DNA of 42,042 nt, taken from contig CAMZAW010000002.1 of the NCBI GenBank assembly GCA_947304335.1, forward strand, positions 1 through 42,042, read 5' to 3'. Shown here one piece after another: positions 27,618-36,341 of the stretch (position 1 is its first letter; every line of letters begins with the position of its first letter). Made by a program: the position numbers and the translations under genes. The stretch is from an uncultured Candidatus Saccharibacteria bacterium (GTDB taxonomy: Bacteria; Patescibacteriota; Saccharimonadia; Saccharimonadales; Saccharimonadaceae). The notes beneath the pieces are model-generated. The model saw only the letters and a list, made by a program, of their open reading frames with translations, searched no databases and was not told the origin of the DNA.

Positions 27618-29324
27618 ATGGATAAAAATAAATCAATTGACGGCCTCAAGACCGCCAGTAAGAAGTCTGGCGCCAAAAAAGCAGTTTCTACGCAACCTGC
27701 TATCAAGCCAGCTGTAAAGACGGCAAAGAAATCGGCACCAAAAGCCGTGGTTAAACCAATCACTAAGAAACCAGCCACTAAAATCGAAGTTAAGCCTGTT
27801 GTCGTCGAGACTGTTCCAGATGAAAAATCCGTTGAAAAATCATTTATTAGCACCGATCGCACGGAAGTAACAGAGAATTTCTTAGCTCCAACTACCGCCT
27901 TTGAATTTGATCAAGTTAGTAAAGACCTAAAACCAGCAGAAGAGGAACCAAAAGTGACCGTAACCGAAGAAAAACCAAAGAAACACAAGAAAAAACGTAT
28001 TGTTTTGACTATTATTCTAGCTATTGTTTTTGTTTTGCTTGCTGCAGTTACAGCACTCCTTTTATGGGGTAATGATATTATTATGAAAATTACCGGTGGC
28101 CGCGACAATATTTTTGGAGCTTTCGGCACCTTGATGAGTGATACTTACGAGCCTCTGAAAGAAAATGGCCACGGCCGCACTAATATTCTGGCTTTCGGCA
28201 CAAGCGGTTATGACATGGAAGGCACCGAGGGCGATTATGCTCACGATGGCGCCCAGCTTACCGATTCTATTATGGTAATCAGCCTCGACCAAAAAACTGG
28301 CGACATTGCAATGCTTAGCTTGCCGCGCGACCTGAAAGCTTCCCCAACCTGCACAGCCACTGGTAAAATCAACGAGGTTTATTGGTGTAATAATATGAAC
28401 GGCGACCAAGAAGAAGCCGGTGCACAGGCTTTGATGAACGAAGTTGGCAGTATCCTTGGCGTTGATTTCCAATACTTCGTGCATGTTAACTGGTTGTCTT
28501 TAATTCAAATCGTAGACACCCTTGGTGGTATTAAAGTCACACTCGACGAAGACATCCATGATTATAACTGGACGAAAGCCGTTTTTGACGCCGGTGTAGA
28601 ATATGAAATCAACGGCGAACAAGCCCTTGGCCTAGCTAGAGCACGCCACGGTACAACGCTTGGTGATTTCTCGCGCGGTAATAGCCAGCAAAAGATTTTG
28701 ATTGGTATTAAGAATAAAATCTATGAAACCAACTTATCGCTTGGTGATTTAATGAGCTTAGCTGGTACGCTCGGTGATAACTTGCGTTCTAATCTTACTA
28801 CTTCCGAGATTAAAACTGCTGCACATCTTACCTTTGAGTTTGATCTTGAGTCGATGCGCCAGGTTTCCCTGCTCGATTGGACTAAAGATATTACTTATAT
28901 GACTACGGCGAATATCAACGGTATTTCTTATGTGGTGCCATCGGCTGGTGTTGGCAACTACACTGCAATTAAGAAGTATGTTGAACAACAGTTTAACAGC
29001 GACCCAGTAGTGCGCGAAGCAGCCAGTATTATGGTATTAAATGGTACCGAGACCGAAGGTCTTGCAGCGTCTGAAAAAGAAAGCCTTGAAGAGGATGGGT
29101 TCACCGTAAAAACCATCGATAATGCACCAGAAGGCGTTTATACCAAGAAATATCTACTCGTGAAGCTTAGCGACGATGTTGAAGGTACTATTAAAGAGCT
29201 TGAAAAACGTTATGATGTGACTGCCACCGACACCTTGCCCGAAGGCGTGGACGGTGGAAAACACGATATCGTGATAATCCTGGGCGAAGATAAGCCAGAA
29301 GAAGTAGTAGAAAACGAAGAATAA
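27618..29324 (+). CDS. LytR-CpsA-Psr (LCP) family cell-wall glycopolymer transferase with LytR_C domain
   Basis: DSIMVISLDQKTGDIAMLSLPRDLKA, GGIKVTLDEDIHDYN, GLARARHGTTLGDFSRGNSQQKIL; C-terminal SIMVLNGTETEGLA...; Lys/Pro-rich cytosolic N-terminus. Confidence 0.93.
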   Translation: MDKNKSIDGLKTASKKSGAKKAVSTQPAIKPAVKTAKKSAPKAVVKPITKKPATKIEVKPVVVETVPDEKSVEKSFISTDRTEVTENFLAPTTAFEFDQVSKDLKPAEEEPKVTVTEEKPKKHKKKRIVLTIILAIVFVLLAAVTALLLWGNDIIMKITGGRDNIFGAFGTLMSDTYEPLKENGHGRTNILAFGTSGYDMEGTEGDYAHDGAQLTDSIMVISLDQKTGDIAMLSLPRDLKASPTCTATGKINEVYWCNNMNGDQEEAGAQALMNEVGSILGVDFQYFVHVNWLSLIQIVDTLGGIKVTLDEDIHDYNWTKAVFDAGVEYEINGEQALGLARARHGTTLGDFSRGNSQQKILIGIKNKIYETNLSLGDLMSLAGTLGDNLRSNLTTSEIKTAAHLTFEFDLESMRQVSLLDWTKDITYMTTANINGISYVVPSAGVGNYTAIKKYVEQQFNSDPVVREAASIMVLNGTETEGLAASEKESLEEDGFTVKTIDNAPEGVYTKKYLLVKLSDDVEGTIKELEKRYDVTATDTLPEGVDGGKHDIVIILGEDKPEEVVENEE

Positions 29325-29358
29325 AAAAATAGCTCCCGGATGGGAGCTTATTTTTTTG
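29323..29358. terminator. Bidirectional intrinsic terminator
   Basis: aaaaaaatagctccc-ggat-gggagcttattttttt between convergent genes. Confidence 0.9.
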
Positions 29359-29359
29359 T

Positions 29360-29830
29360 TTAGTCTTCTTTTACATCAATTTTGCTGATGATAAGTTTTC
29401 TTTCTTTCCCTTCCCCTTCGGAGTGGGTAGTGATATCAGAATAGTCTTCAGCGAGTTTGTGGACTACGCGGCGATCAGCTGGGCTTAAATTGATAGTCAT
29501 TGGTTCACCAGTTTCGCGGACTTTCTTAATCCAACCTTCAGCTTTGTCAGCGATGCGGTCGGCACGTTGGCGTTTGTAGTCGGCAACGTCGACGTTCACA
29601 CGCACAACTTCGGCGTTTTTAGCAGCAAGCGCCATTGAAACGACGTGTTGGAGAGCGCGGAGATTATCTGCGTTCTTGCCGATGAGAAGTGAGTTTAACG
29701 ATGTGGATGGCACCGAGAGTTGAATAACTTCATCATCAATCGTGGAATAAACTGCTACGTTGATACCGAAAAAACTGAGAAGGTCCTCGAGGTATTTGGC
29801 TGCGAAGCGGATTGATTCGTCTTTATTCAT
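29360..29830 (-). CDS. Jag/KhpB-like KH-R3H RNA-binding protein
   Basis: LLIGKNADNLRALQHVVSMAL (KH), DYKRQRADRIADKAEGWIKKVRETGEPMTINLSPADRRVVHKLAED (R3H); located between LCP and yidC. Confidence 0.88.
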   Translation of the reverse strand: MNKDESIRFAAKYLEDLLSFFGINVAVYSTIDDEVIQLSVPSTSLNSLLIGKNADNLRALQHVVSMALAAKNAEVVRVNVDVADYKRQRADRIADKAEGWIKKVRETGEPMTINLSPADRRVVHKLAEDYSDITTHSEGEGKERKLIISKIDVKED

Positions 29831-29833
29831 TTA

Positions 29834-31021
29834 TTATCTCCTTTTCTTTTTAATATCTTTAGCGGAGATACGAGTAATTTTTGTTCCGGTTTTTTTGTTT
29901 TCAACAACTTCAGCTTCCTGAATGTTTTTGAGTTCTTTTAAGATTGCCTTGTCGGCGAGATTATCCATTTCCTCCTCGGCTTTTTTGAGTACGAGTTTTT
30001 GTTGGAAAACGGTAATTGCGTTGCTTAAGAAGTAATAGAAGGCGAGGGCGCCGTGAAGGTTAAACATGATGAAAAACATCATGATTGGCATCATCTTGCC
30101 CATTTGACCAGTTGCGAAGGTGTTAACTTCAGATTGGTTGATATCTTTGCCATCCTTGGCATCTTTTACGAGATCGCGGAACTTCTTACTCTTCTCGGAT
30201 TTGCCGGAAGACATTTGTTGGCGAGTCATAAAGTATTGGACGAAGGCGGCGGCAATAGCACAAATCAAGATAAAGAAGGAGCTCCAGCTGCGTTTGTCGG
30301 TGAGGATATCGCTAGCTTTGGCTTCGAGATTAATCACACCAAAGAGTTGTGGGTGGAAGCCATAAGGAATAATTTCTGGGACATTTTCAGTAGTCTCGGT
30401 CTCTTCGGTGGTTTCGACTGGAGCCTCAGTGCTCTCGGTATTTTTCTCAGCTTCTTTTTGAGCTTGGTTGTACTCTTGAACAGCCTTGATGCTTTCAAGA
30501 TAAGTGGTTTGCTTCGCTTTTAATTCTTTAATACGGGAGCCATCGTAGGCCACAATTTCGTAAGCACGGTTGTTGAGGTTGTCGTTAGGAAGTGGGGTAG
30601 CAATTACGCGAATAGCGGAGAAAATGGCGATAAAGATTGGTAGTTGAATAAGGAGCGTGAGAATTGAAGCGAATGGTTTAACATTGTAACGCTTGTAGAG
30701 ATCCATAGTTTGGAGAGATTCGAGCTGGCGGTTACCATTGCAGTTCTTCTTAATCTGCGCGAGCTCTGGTTGGATTTTGCGCATCAATTTAGTTTGGTGA
30801 AGTTGGCGCTTAGTAAGCGGCAACATCGCAAGCTTCACGATGATAGTGAAGATAATGATCGCAAGACCAAAGTCGCCAACGAGGTTGAAGATGATGAATA
30901 GGATGTTAACAATTGGGCGAACAACGATAATATCAAGAAGATTAAATAAGCCACCAGCCATAATCATGCCAGCAATGACGGCGACAATAATAAGTAAGGT
31001 AATAACTTTTTTCACACTCAT
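29834..31021 (-). CDS. yidC: YidC/Oxa1 family membrane insertase
   Basis: VGDFGLAIIIFTIIVKLAMLPLTKRQLHQTKLMRKIQPEL; MFFIMFNLHGALAFYYFLSNAITVFQQ. Confidence 0.95.
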   Translation of the reverse strand: MSVKKVITLLIIVAVIAGMIMAGGLFNLLDIIVVRPIVNILFIIFNLVGDFGLAIIIFTIIVKLAMLPLTKRQLHQTKLMRKIQPELAQIKKNCNGNRQLESLQTMDLYKRYNVKPFASILTLLIQLPIFIAIFSAIRVIATPLPNDNLNNRAYEIVAYDGSRIKELKAKQTTYLESIKAVQEYNQAQKEAEKNTESTEAPVETTEETETTENVPEIIPYGFHPQLFGVINLEAKASDILTDKRSWSSFFILICAIAAAFVQYFMTRQQMSSGKSEKSKKFRDLVKDAKDGKDINQSEVNTFATGQMGKMMPIMMFFIMFNLHGALAFYYFLSNAITVFQQKLVLKKAEEEMDNLADKAILKELKNIQEAEVVENKKTGTKITRISAKDIKKKRR

Positions 31022-31024
31022 ATT

Positions 31025-31375
31025 CTACTTATTGTAGCATATCTTGGCCTCGGCGACTAGGTCTCCGAGGAGTTTTTCTAGTTCAGAAAATGGCATCACG
31101 GCAACATCTTTACTAAATATCACAAAAACATAGTCGGTTTTTGGTGGAAGATATTTAAAGTTGGTGCGAAGCGCCTCATAAACGCGGCGGCGCACACGGT
31201 TGCGACCCACGGCGGTTTTAATAACCTTTTTCGAGATTACCACCGCTACACGGGTGAAACCACGAGAATTCTCAACAAAAACCAGGGACGCCTTTGGCGA
31301 GCGGATGGTTTTCCCTTTTTGGTAGACGTAACGAACACCACCACGGGAATGGAAACGATATTTTTTGTTGAGCAT
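31025..31375 (-). CDS. rnpA: Ribonuclease P protein component
   Basis: YRFHSRGGVRYVYQKG, RVAVVISKKVIKTAVGRNRVRRRVYEAL. Start set at MLNKKYRF (31375). Confidence 0.93.
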   Translation of the reverse strand: MLNKKYRFHSRGGVRYVYQKGKTIRSPKASLVFVENSRGFTRVAVVISKKVIKTAVGRNRVRRRVYEALRTNFKYLPPKTDYVFVIFSKDVAVMPFSELEKLLGDLVAEAKICYNK

Positions 31376-31393
31376 ATATATATTATATACCAA

Positions 31394-31416
31394 ACAAGCC
31401 CCTCATCGGGGCTTGT
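31394..31416 (-). terminator. Hairpin between rpmH and rnpA, weak intrinsic terminator
   Basis: Minus strand acaagcccc-gatga-ggggcttgt followed by TTGG; 9-bp perfect stem. Confidence 0.65.
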
Positions 31417-31418
31417 AA

Positions 31419-31556
31419 TTAAGCGGTTAAGCGGGCGCGGCCTTTGAGGCGGCGGCGGGCTAAGACTTTGCGACCATTAGCGGTGGCATTGCGTTTCATA
31501 AAGCCGTGTTCAACTTTGCGTTGACGCTTGTGTGGCTGATATGTGCGTTTTGGCAT
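31419..31556 (-). CDS. rpmH: 50S ribosomal protein L34 (not in the ORF track, 45 aa)
   Basis: Translation [45 protein letters not shown]. Confidence 0.97.
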   Translation of the reverse strand: MPKRTYQPHKRQRKVEHGFMKRNATANGRKVLARRRLKGRARLTA

Positions 31557-31608
31557 ATTATTCCTTAAATTTTAATTACTTTCAAAATCTTGTTATAGTA
31601 TAGCGCAT

Positions 31609-31736
31609 TTATCCACAATTTTCAAGAAGTTTTCCACACTTGTTTTAGAGAGTGTGGGGCGTCTGTGGAAAAATCACCCCTGTAAAACAAAAAACATATT
31701 ATACAATAAAAAATATAGAGAAAAACCTGTGGAAAA
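31609..31736. promoter_or_regulatory. oriC: Putative oriC: DnaA-box cluster upstream of dnaA
   Basis: TTATCCACA (31609-31617), TTTTCCACA (31630-31638), TGTGGAAAA (31664-31672 and 31728-31736), with an AT-rich stretch at 31681-31725. Confidence 0.8.
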
Positions 31737-31748
31737 GTCTGGCCGGGG

Positions 31749-31757
31749 TGTTATAAT
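31749..31757 (+). promoter_or_regulatory. Extended -10 (TGTTATAAT) of dnaA with leader and SD
   Basis: Direct motif match; AAGGAGG at 31769-31775. Confidence 0.7.
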
Positions 31758-31784
31758 TATCTGTAAAGAAGGAGGTCAAATCAG

Positions 31785-33143
31785 ATGTACGACGTTTGGA
31801 AAAACGTGTTAGCCGAAATCGAACAAAAAGTTTCGCCTGATAATTTTTCGACCTGGATTAAAGATACGTCGCTCATCTCGATTGAAGACGGGGTGGTAAA
31901 AATCAGCGTCAGGAACTCCTTTTATGTGAAGCAGCTTCGCTCCCGCTATTTTGATAAATTTAGTTCTGCCCTCAAAAACAACGGTGTGGAGTTTAATGAT
32001 ATTGAGTTTATTGTACAGTCTGATTCTAAGGCTAAGGTGAAGCCCCATGAAGTGATTAATGGTAGTGAAAAAGTACGCGAACGCGTTAAGTCACTTAAGA
32101 GTAGTAAACCACTTTCTGGCTACGAGAATGGTTTAAATGAAAAATATACCCTAGATAACTTTATTGTGGGATCCAACAATGATCTTGCTGTGTCGGCGGC
32201 TAAGAGTATTATTGATTCCCCGGGTACCAGGTATAATCCATTCTTTCTTTATGGTGGTCCGGGCCTTGGTAAAACTCACCTTGTGCAAGCAATTGGTAAT
32301 GAGCTTTTGAAGCGTAACCCAAATCTTAAGATTTTATACACACCGATTTCTCACTTTTATTCAGACTTTGTGGATTCTATTCAGAATGGCAAAGGCAAAG
32401 AGTTTCATAAGAAATTTCAAAAGCTTGATGTGTTAATTATTGATGATTTTCAATTTATTGTTAATAAGGAAAAAAGCCAGGAAGAATTCTTTAATATTTT
32501 TAATGATCTTTACCAACTCAATAAGCAGATTATTGTAACATCTGATCGTTTACCGAGCCAAATTAAAACCGTGGATGAAAGGCTTGCTTCTAGGCTGACT
32601 TGGGCTGGCGCATTTGATTTGCAGCTCCCTAAATTTGAGGATAAGTGTGCAATCCTGAAGGCTAAAGCTGAGATGTTGGGTGCCGAGATTGAGCAGGAAG
32701 CAATTGAATATTTAGCTGAGAATGTGAATACTAATATTCGTGATCTTGAGGGTGAATTTTCTACACTACTTCTAATGTCTGATGTGCGTGGTATTACCCC
32801 GCTCGAACTTATTAGAAATGGTGCCGTAAATGTAAATAAGGGCTCAAAGATGCGCTCAGTGTCTACGAAGCGAGTGCTTGATACGGTTGCTAAGTATTAC
32901 CAACTCACTATTAAGGATATGTGTGGTAAAAGCCGGGTGAGCAATATTAAAACCGCAAGACAAGTTGCAATGTTCCTTCTTTCAAAGGAACTCTCGATGA
33001 GTACACCAAAAATTGCACTAGAGGTAGGTGTTAAAGATCATACCACGGTGATGCATGGTATTAAAAAGATTGAATCCGACCTTAAGTTAAACTTTACCTT
33101 AAGAGACCAAATTGAAGAAATTAAGGAAAAAATCTATGGTTAG
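31785..33143 (+). CDS. dnaA: Chromosomal replication initiator DnaA
   Basis: FFLYGGPGLGKTHLVQAIGNELL, VLIIDDFQFI, DHTTVMHGIKKIE. Confidence 0.98.
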   Translation: MYDVWKNVLAEIEQKVSPDNFSTWIKDTSLISIEDGVVKISVRNSFYVKQLRSRYFDKFSSALKNNGVEFNDIEFIVQSDSKAKVKPHEVINGSEKVRERVKSLKSSKPLSGYENGLNEKYTLDNFIVGSNNDLAVSAAKSIIDSPGTRYNPFFLYGGPGLGKTHLVQAIGNELLKRNPNLKILYTPISHFYSDFVDSIQNGKGKEFHKKFQKLDVLIIDDFQFIVNKEKSQEEFFNIFNDLYQLNKQIIVTSDRLPSQIKTVDERLASRLTWAGAFDLQLPKFEDKCAILKAKAEMLGAEIEQEAIEYLAENVNTNIRDLEGEFSTLLLMSDVRGITPLELIRNGAVNVNKGSKMRSVSTKRVLDTVAKYYQLTIKDMCGKSRVSNIKTARQVAMFLLSKELSMSTPKIALEVGVKDHTTVMHGIKKIESDLKLNFTLRDQIEEIKEKIYG

Positions 33144-33146
33144 AAT

Positions 33147-33316
33147 TGTGGAAATCTTGTGCAAAACCCTACGAAAAAATCTGCTAAAAAAATGTGTACA
33201 AAAAAGTGGAAAAGAAACCAAGCAGACTTTTAAACAAGACTTTTCAACACGTTTTCACAATGTTTTAAACAGAAAATTCTCCCCTTATAATAAGTTAACT
33301 TTCCACAGTTTCCACA
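33147..33316. promoter_or_regulatory. Secondary DnaA-box-like cluster in the dnaA-dnaN intergenic region
   Basis: TGTGGAAAT (33147-33155), CTTTCCACA (33299-33307), GTTTCCACA (33308-33316) plus an AT-rich spacer. Confidence 0.6.
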
Positions 33317-33363
33317 TAGTCTATAACTACTATTACTTAAATAATTAAAAGAAAGGATAAAAA

Positions 33364-34464
33364 ATGGAAATAAAAGTTGTTCAAGAAAAACTCGCCAAAG
33401 CATTAAACACTGTAAGTAGAGTAGCTACCAGTAAAATTACGTTACCTATTTTAAATAATGTATTGATTAGAGTTGATAATAAGAAGGTATCACTCACTAC
33501 CACTAATCTTGATATGGCAGTAGTTGACTATCTCCCTGTATCGGATTCTAAAGATGGTGTAGTAACGGTCCCTGCTAGGCTTCTCGCCGAGTTTGTTTCC
33601 AATCTTCCTAAGGGTGAGAATATTACAATTAGTTCTAAGGATACCAGAGTAACAATTAGTGCTGGTAAATATTCTTCTGTAATCAATGGTGCACTTGCTG
33701 ATGATTTTCCGGAACTTCCAGAAATTAATGAATCGCAAGCTGTAACCTTTAAGATGAGTGTGGAAGATTTTAAAAATGGCTTAAACCAAGTAATCATTGC
33801 GAGTTCTAATGATCTTACCCGCCCAGCCCTTACTGGTGTATATTTTAATACTTACGATGGGGTGCTTGCGGTGGCAGCTACCGATGGTTATCGCTTAGCC
33901 GAGAAAAAGATTATTAATAAGGTTGAAAGCGAAGTTGCTGCGATTGTGCCTACTACTTCCCTACAAGAGGTGATGCGCTCAATTAGTGATGATATGGAAG
34001 AAATTGAGTTCTCGTTTAATGAGGATTTGGTGAGGTTTAGATTAGGTGAAGTTGAAATTATTTCTAAACTAATTGACGCTAGTTTTCCTGATTATCTTAA
34101 ATTAATTCCAAAAGAAAACGATATTAAGATAGTGATGAAACGCGATGAATTAATGCGTGTGACCAAGCTCGCTGCTTTATTTGCTAAGGGTGTGGGTGGT
34201 TCGATTGTTTGTGAAACTAAAGGTGAGAATGAATTCTTAGTGAAGTCTGTAGCTAATGAGTTTGGTGAGAATGATTCTAAGATTGAAACTCCAGTTAATA
34301 AAGAAGGTAAGGTGACACTTAATTCGCGCTTTCTTATGGATGCTCTGAATGTGATGGATGAGGATGAGATTTGCTTTGATTTTGCTGGGCACTTGGCGCC
34401 AGTACTTCTTACTAATAAGAAAAATAAGGACTACACACATATTGTGATGCCACTCAACGCATGA
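33364..34464 (+). CDS. dnaN: DNA polymerase III beta sliding clamp
   Basis: LNTVSRVATSKITLPILNNVLI, AATDGYRLAEKKI; C-terminal HIVMPLNA. Confidence 0.97.
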   Translation: MEIKVVQEKLAKALNTVSRVATSKITLPILNNVLIRVDNKKVSLTTTNLDMAVVDYLPVSDSKDGVVTVPARLLAEFVSNLPKGENITISSKDTRVTISAGKYSSVINGALADDFPELPEINESQAVTFKMSVEDFKNGLNQVIIASSNDLTRPALTGVYFNTYDGVLAVAATDGYRLAEKKIINKVESEVAAIVPTTSLQEVMRSISDDMEEIEFSFNEDLVRFRLGEVEIISKLIDASFPDYLKLIPKENDIKIVMKRDELMRVTKLAALFAKGVGGSIVCETKGENEFLVKSVANEFGENDSKIETPVNKEGKVTLNSRFLMDALNVMDEDEICFDFAGHLAPVLLTNKKNKDYTHIVMPLNA

Positions 34465-35456
34465 TTATAAAGTCTGTAAAATTAGTGAATTTTAGAAATC
34501 ACTCTGAATATAATTTGGAGTGCACGGATGAGACTTCGCTAATTTTGGGTGAGAATGGTTGCGGAAAAACTTCAGTACTTGAGGCGATTTATATCTTAAC
34601 CCAAGGTAAGAGTTTTAGGGCGGTGGATGCGGAGATTTTAAAGCGTGGTAAAGATTTTTATCGGGTGGAGATTGAGTTTAATAATGGTGAGAAGAATGTG
34701 GTGACTTATGATGGCAAAGAGAAAAACTTTGTAATTGTAGATAAAAAATTTAAGAGGTTACCTAAGAAAAACCGTTATCCAGTAGTGTTGTTTTTACCAT
34801 CTGATCTTAATTTGATTTCTAGTTCCCCATCTCGTCGCCGTGATTATTTTGATTTAGTGTTTGGGCAATTTGATGGGCGATATAATGATGCGCTTCTAAA
34901 ATATAATAAGGCTTTAAAGCAGCGTAATGAGCTTTTAAAAAGCGAAAATTTGCGGCCTGGCGACGTTTTTTCGTGGAATATGCTACTGGCGCGGTATGGT
35001 TGTGAAATCGCGAAATACCGGCTAGAATTCGTGGATGAGATTAATAAGAAACTAACCAGCGTTTACCGCTCGATTGCGGAAAACGAGGATAAGGTAGAGT
35101 TATTACTTGAAACCCAGGTTGAAGGTGTAACTGAGGCGCAGTACTTAAAACAACTCGAGACGGAATTTACGCGAGATACATATTTAGGACACACTAGTTT
35201 TGGGGTACACCGGGATGACTTTGTGTTTTATTTGAATGATAAGGTGGCGGAAGGCTCAGCTTCGCGCGGGGAGATGCGTTCGATTATCTTAGCACTTAAA
35301 TTTATTGAGGCGGATTTAGTGTATCAAAAAACTGGGCTAAAGCCAGTGGTGTTACTTGATGATGTGTTTTCAGAACTCGATGCTTCGCGCCGAAAATGTT
35401 TGGTGCAAAACTTTAAGGGCAACCAAGTAATTATCACGAGTGTAGAGAAGGTCTAG
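34461..35456 (+). CDS. recF: DNA replication/repair protein RecF
   Basis: SVKLVNFRNHSEYNLE, ILGENGCGKTSVLEAIYILTQGKSFR, VLLDDVFSELDASRR. Confidence 0.96.
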   Translation: MIIKSVKLVNFRNHSEYNLECTDETSLILGENGCGKTSVLEAIYILTQGKSFRAVDAEILKRGKDFYRVEIEFNNGEKNVVTYDGKEKNFVIVDKKFKRLPKKNRYPVVLFLPSDLNLISSSPSRRRDYFDLVFGQFDGRYNDALLKYNKALKQRNELLKSENLRPGDVFSWNMLLARYGCEIAKYRLEFVDEINKKLTSVYRSIAENEDKVELLLETQVEGVTEAQYLKQLETEFTRDTYLGHTSFGVHRDDFVFYLNDKVAEGSASRGEMRSIILALKFIEADLVYQKTGLKPVVLLDDVFSELDASRRKCLVQNFKGNQVIITSVEKV

Positions 35457-36340
35457 AGAGCTTCGTGGTTGATTTCTACATCACTAGAAAGTGAACGAAT
35501 CCAAGAATCAAGGGTTGATGTATCTGATTCGTTTGAAAAGACTGTGGCAGCAGAGTGGTTTTCGATGTCGGTGCGAGTAATAAAGACCGCGACGTGGTTT
35601 AGATTTTTGGTGTCGCTCCTAATCACTACATAATAGTCGCGACCATCATCGACATCCAAAGATAAACTAAAGATATAATCTGGGGAGGAGGATTGTTTTT
35701 GAAAGCTTTTTTCATTAATAGTTATAGAATATGTTGCATCACTTGGAATTTCGCCTGGCGCAGAGCGGCGCTCTTTTTTTGAAATAACAAAATCCTCAAT
35801 AGCGCCCATAACACGACTAGCATCCCTATTATTAATTATGCCATTTATCATATATTCGTGGACCCAATAGGCACTCGGGACAAAGTTTGGAGCATATACC
35901 TCACAAAGTGTTTCAGGGTAGATAACATCCTTTTTAAGTGGGCAGGTAATATCAACATATTCATAATCTTTTTCCCAACTAAGATTAATAGAAAAAGATT
36001 GCTTGATAGAATCAATATCGACAATAAATTTTCCACTCGACTCTTCTTTTTTGACAGAATCATCCCTAATTTTTGCTCCAGATTCTGGTAGTTCTACGCC
36101 GTCTTCAAGAAAGGTGGCGGCGTTAACCCCAATTTTATAAAACAACTCGCTTTTTAGATCATTTGAGATTTCATTAAAATATTCCGACAAATTATCAACC
36201 ACAATTCCACCAGAGTAAGCTTCTTTTGTTGGTGTGTTGAAAGCTTTTCCAATAACGCTGATTATAAGAATAATAAGCACAATAATAACAACTGAGATGG
36301 TGATTATTTTTTTCTTTTGTTGTGGTGTGTTTAATTCCAT
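35453..36340 (-). CDS. Membrane-anchored extracytoplasmic protein of unknown function
   Basis: Single N-terminal TM (KKKIITISVVIIVLIILIISVIG) followed by ~260 aa; 1 bp after the upstream hydrolase stop codon. Confidence 0.75.
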   Translation of the reverse strand: MELNTPQQKKKIITISVVIIVLIILIISVIGKAFNTPTKEAYSGGIVVDNLSEYFNEISNDLKSELFYKIGVNAATFLEDGVELPESGAKIRDDSVKKEESSGKFIVDIDSIKQSFSINLSWEKDYEYVDITCPLKKDVIYPETLCEVYAPNFVPSAYWVHEYMINGIINNRDASRVMGAIEDFVISKKERRSAPGEIPSDATYSITINEKSFQKQSSSPDYIFSLSLDVDDGRDYYVVIRSDTKNLNHVAVFITRTDIENHSAATVFSNESDTSTLDSWIRSLSSDVEINHEAL

Positions 36341-36341
36341 T

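Noticed and set aside
33112-33348. 78-aa ORF between dnaA and dnaN
   Set aside because: Overlaps the dnaA 3' end and spans DnaA-box/AT-rich origin sequence; composition is Lys/Asn-rich noise.
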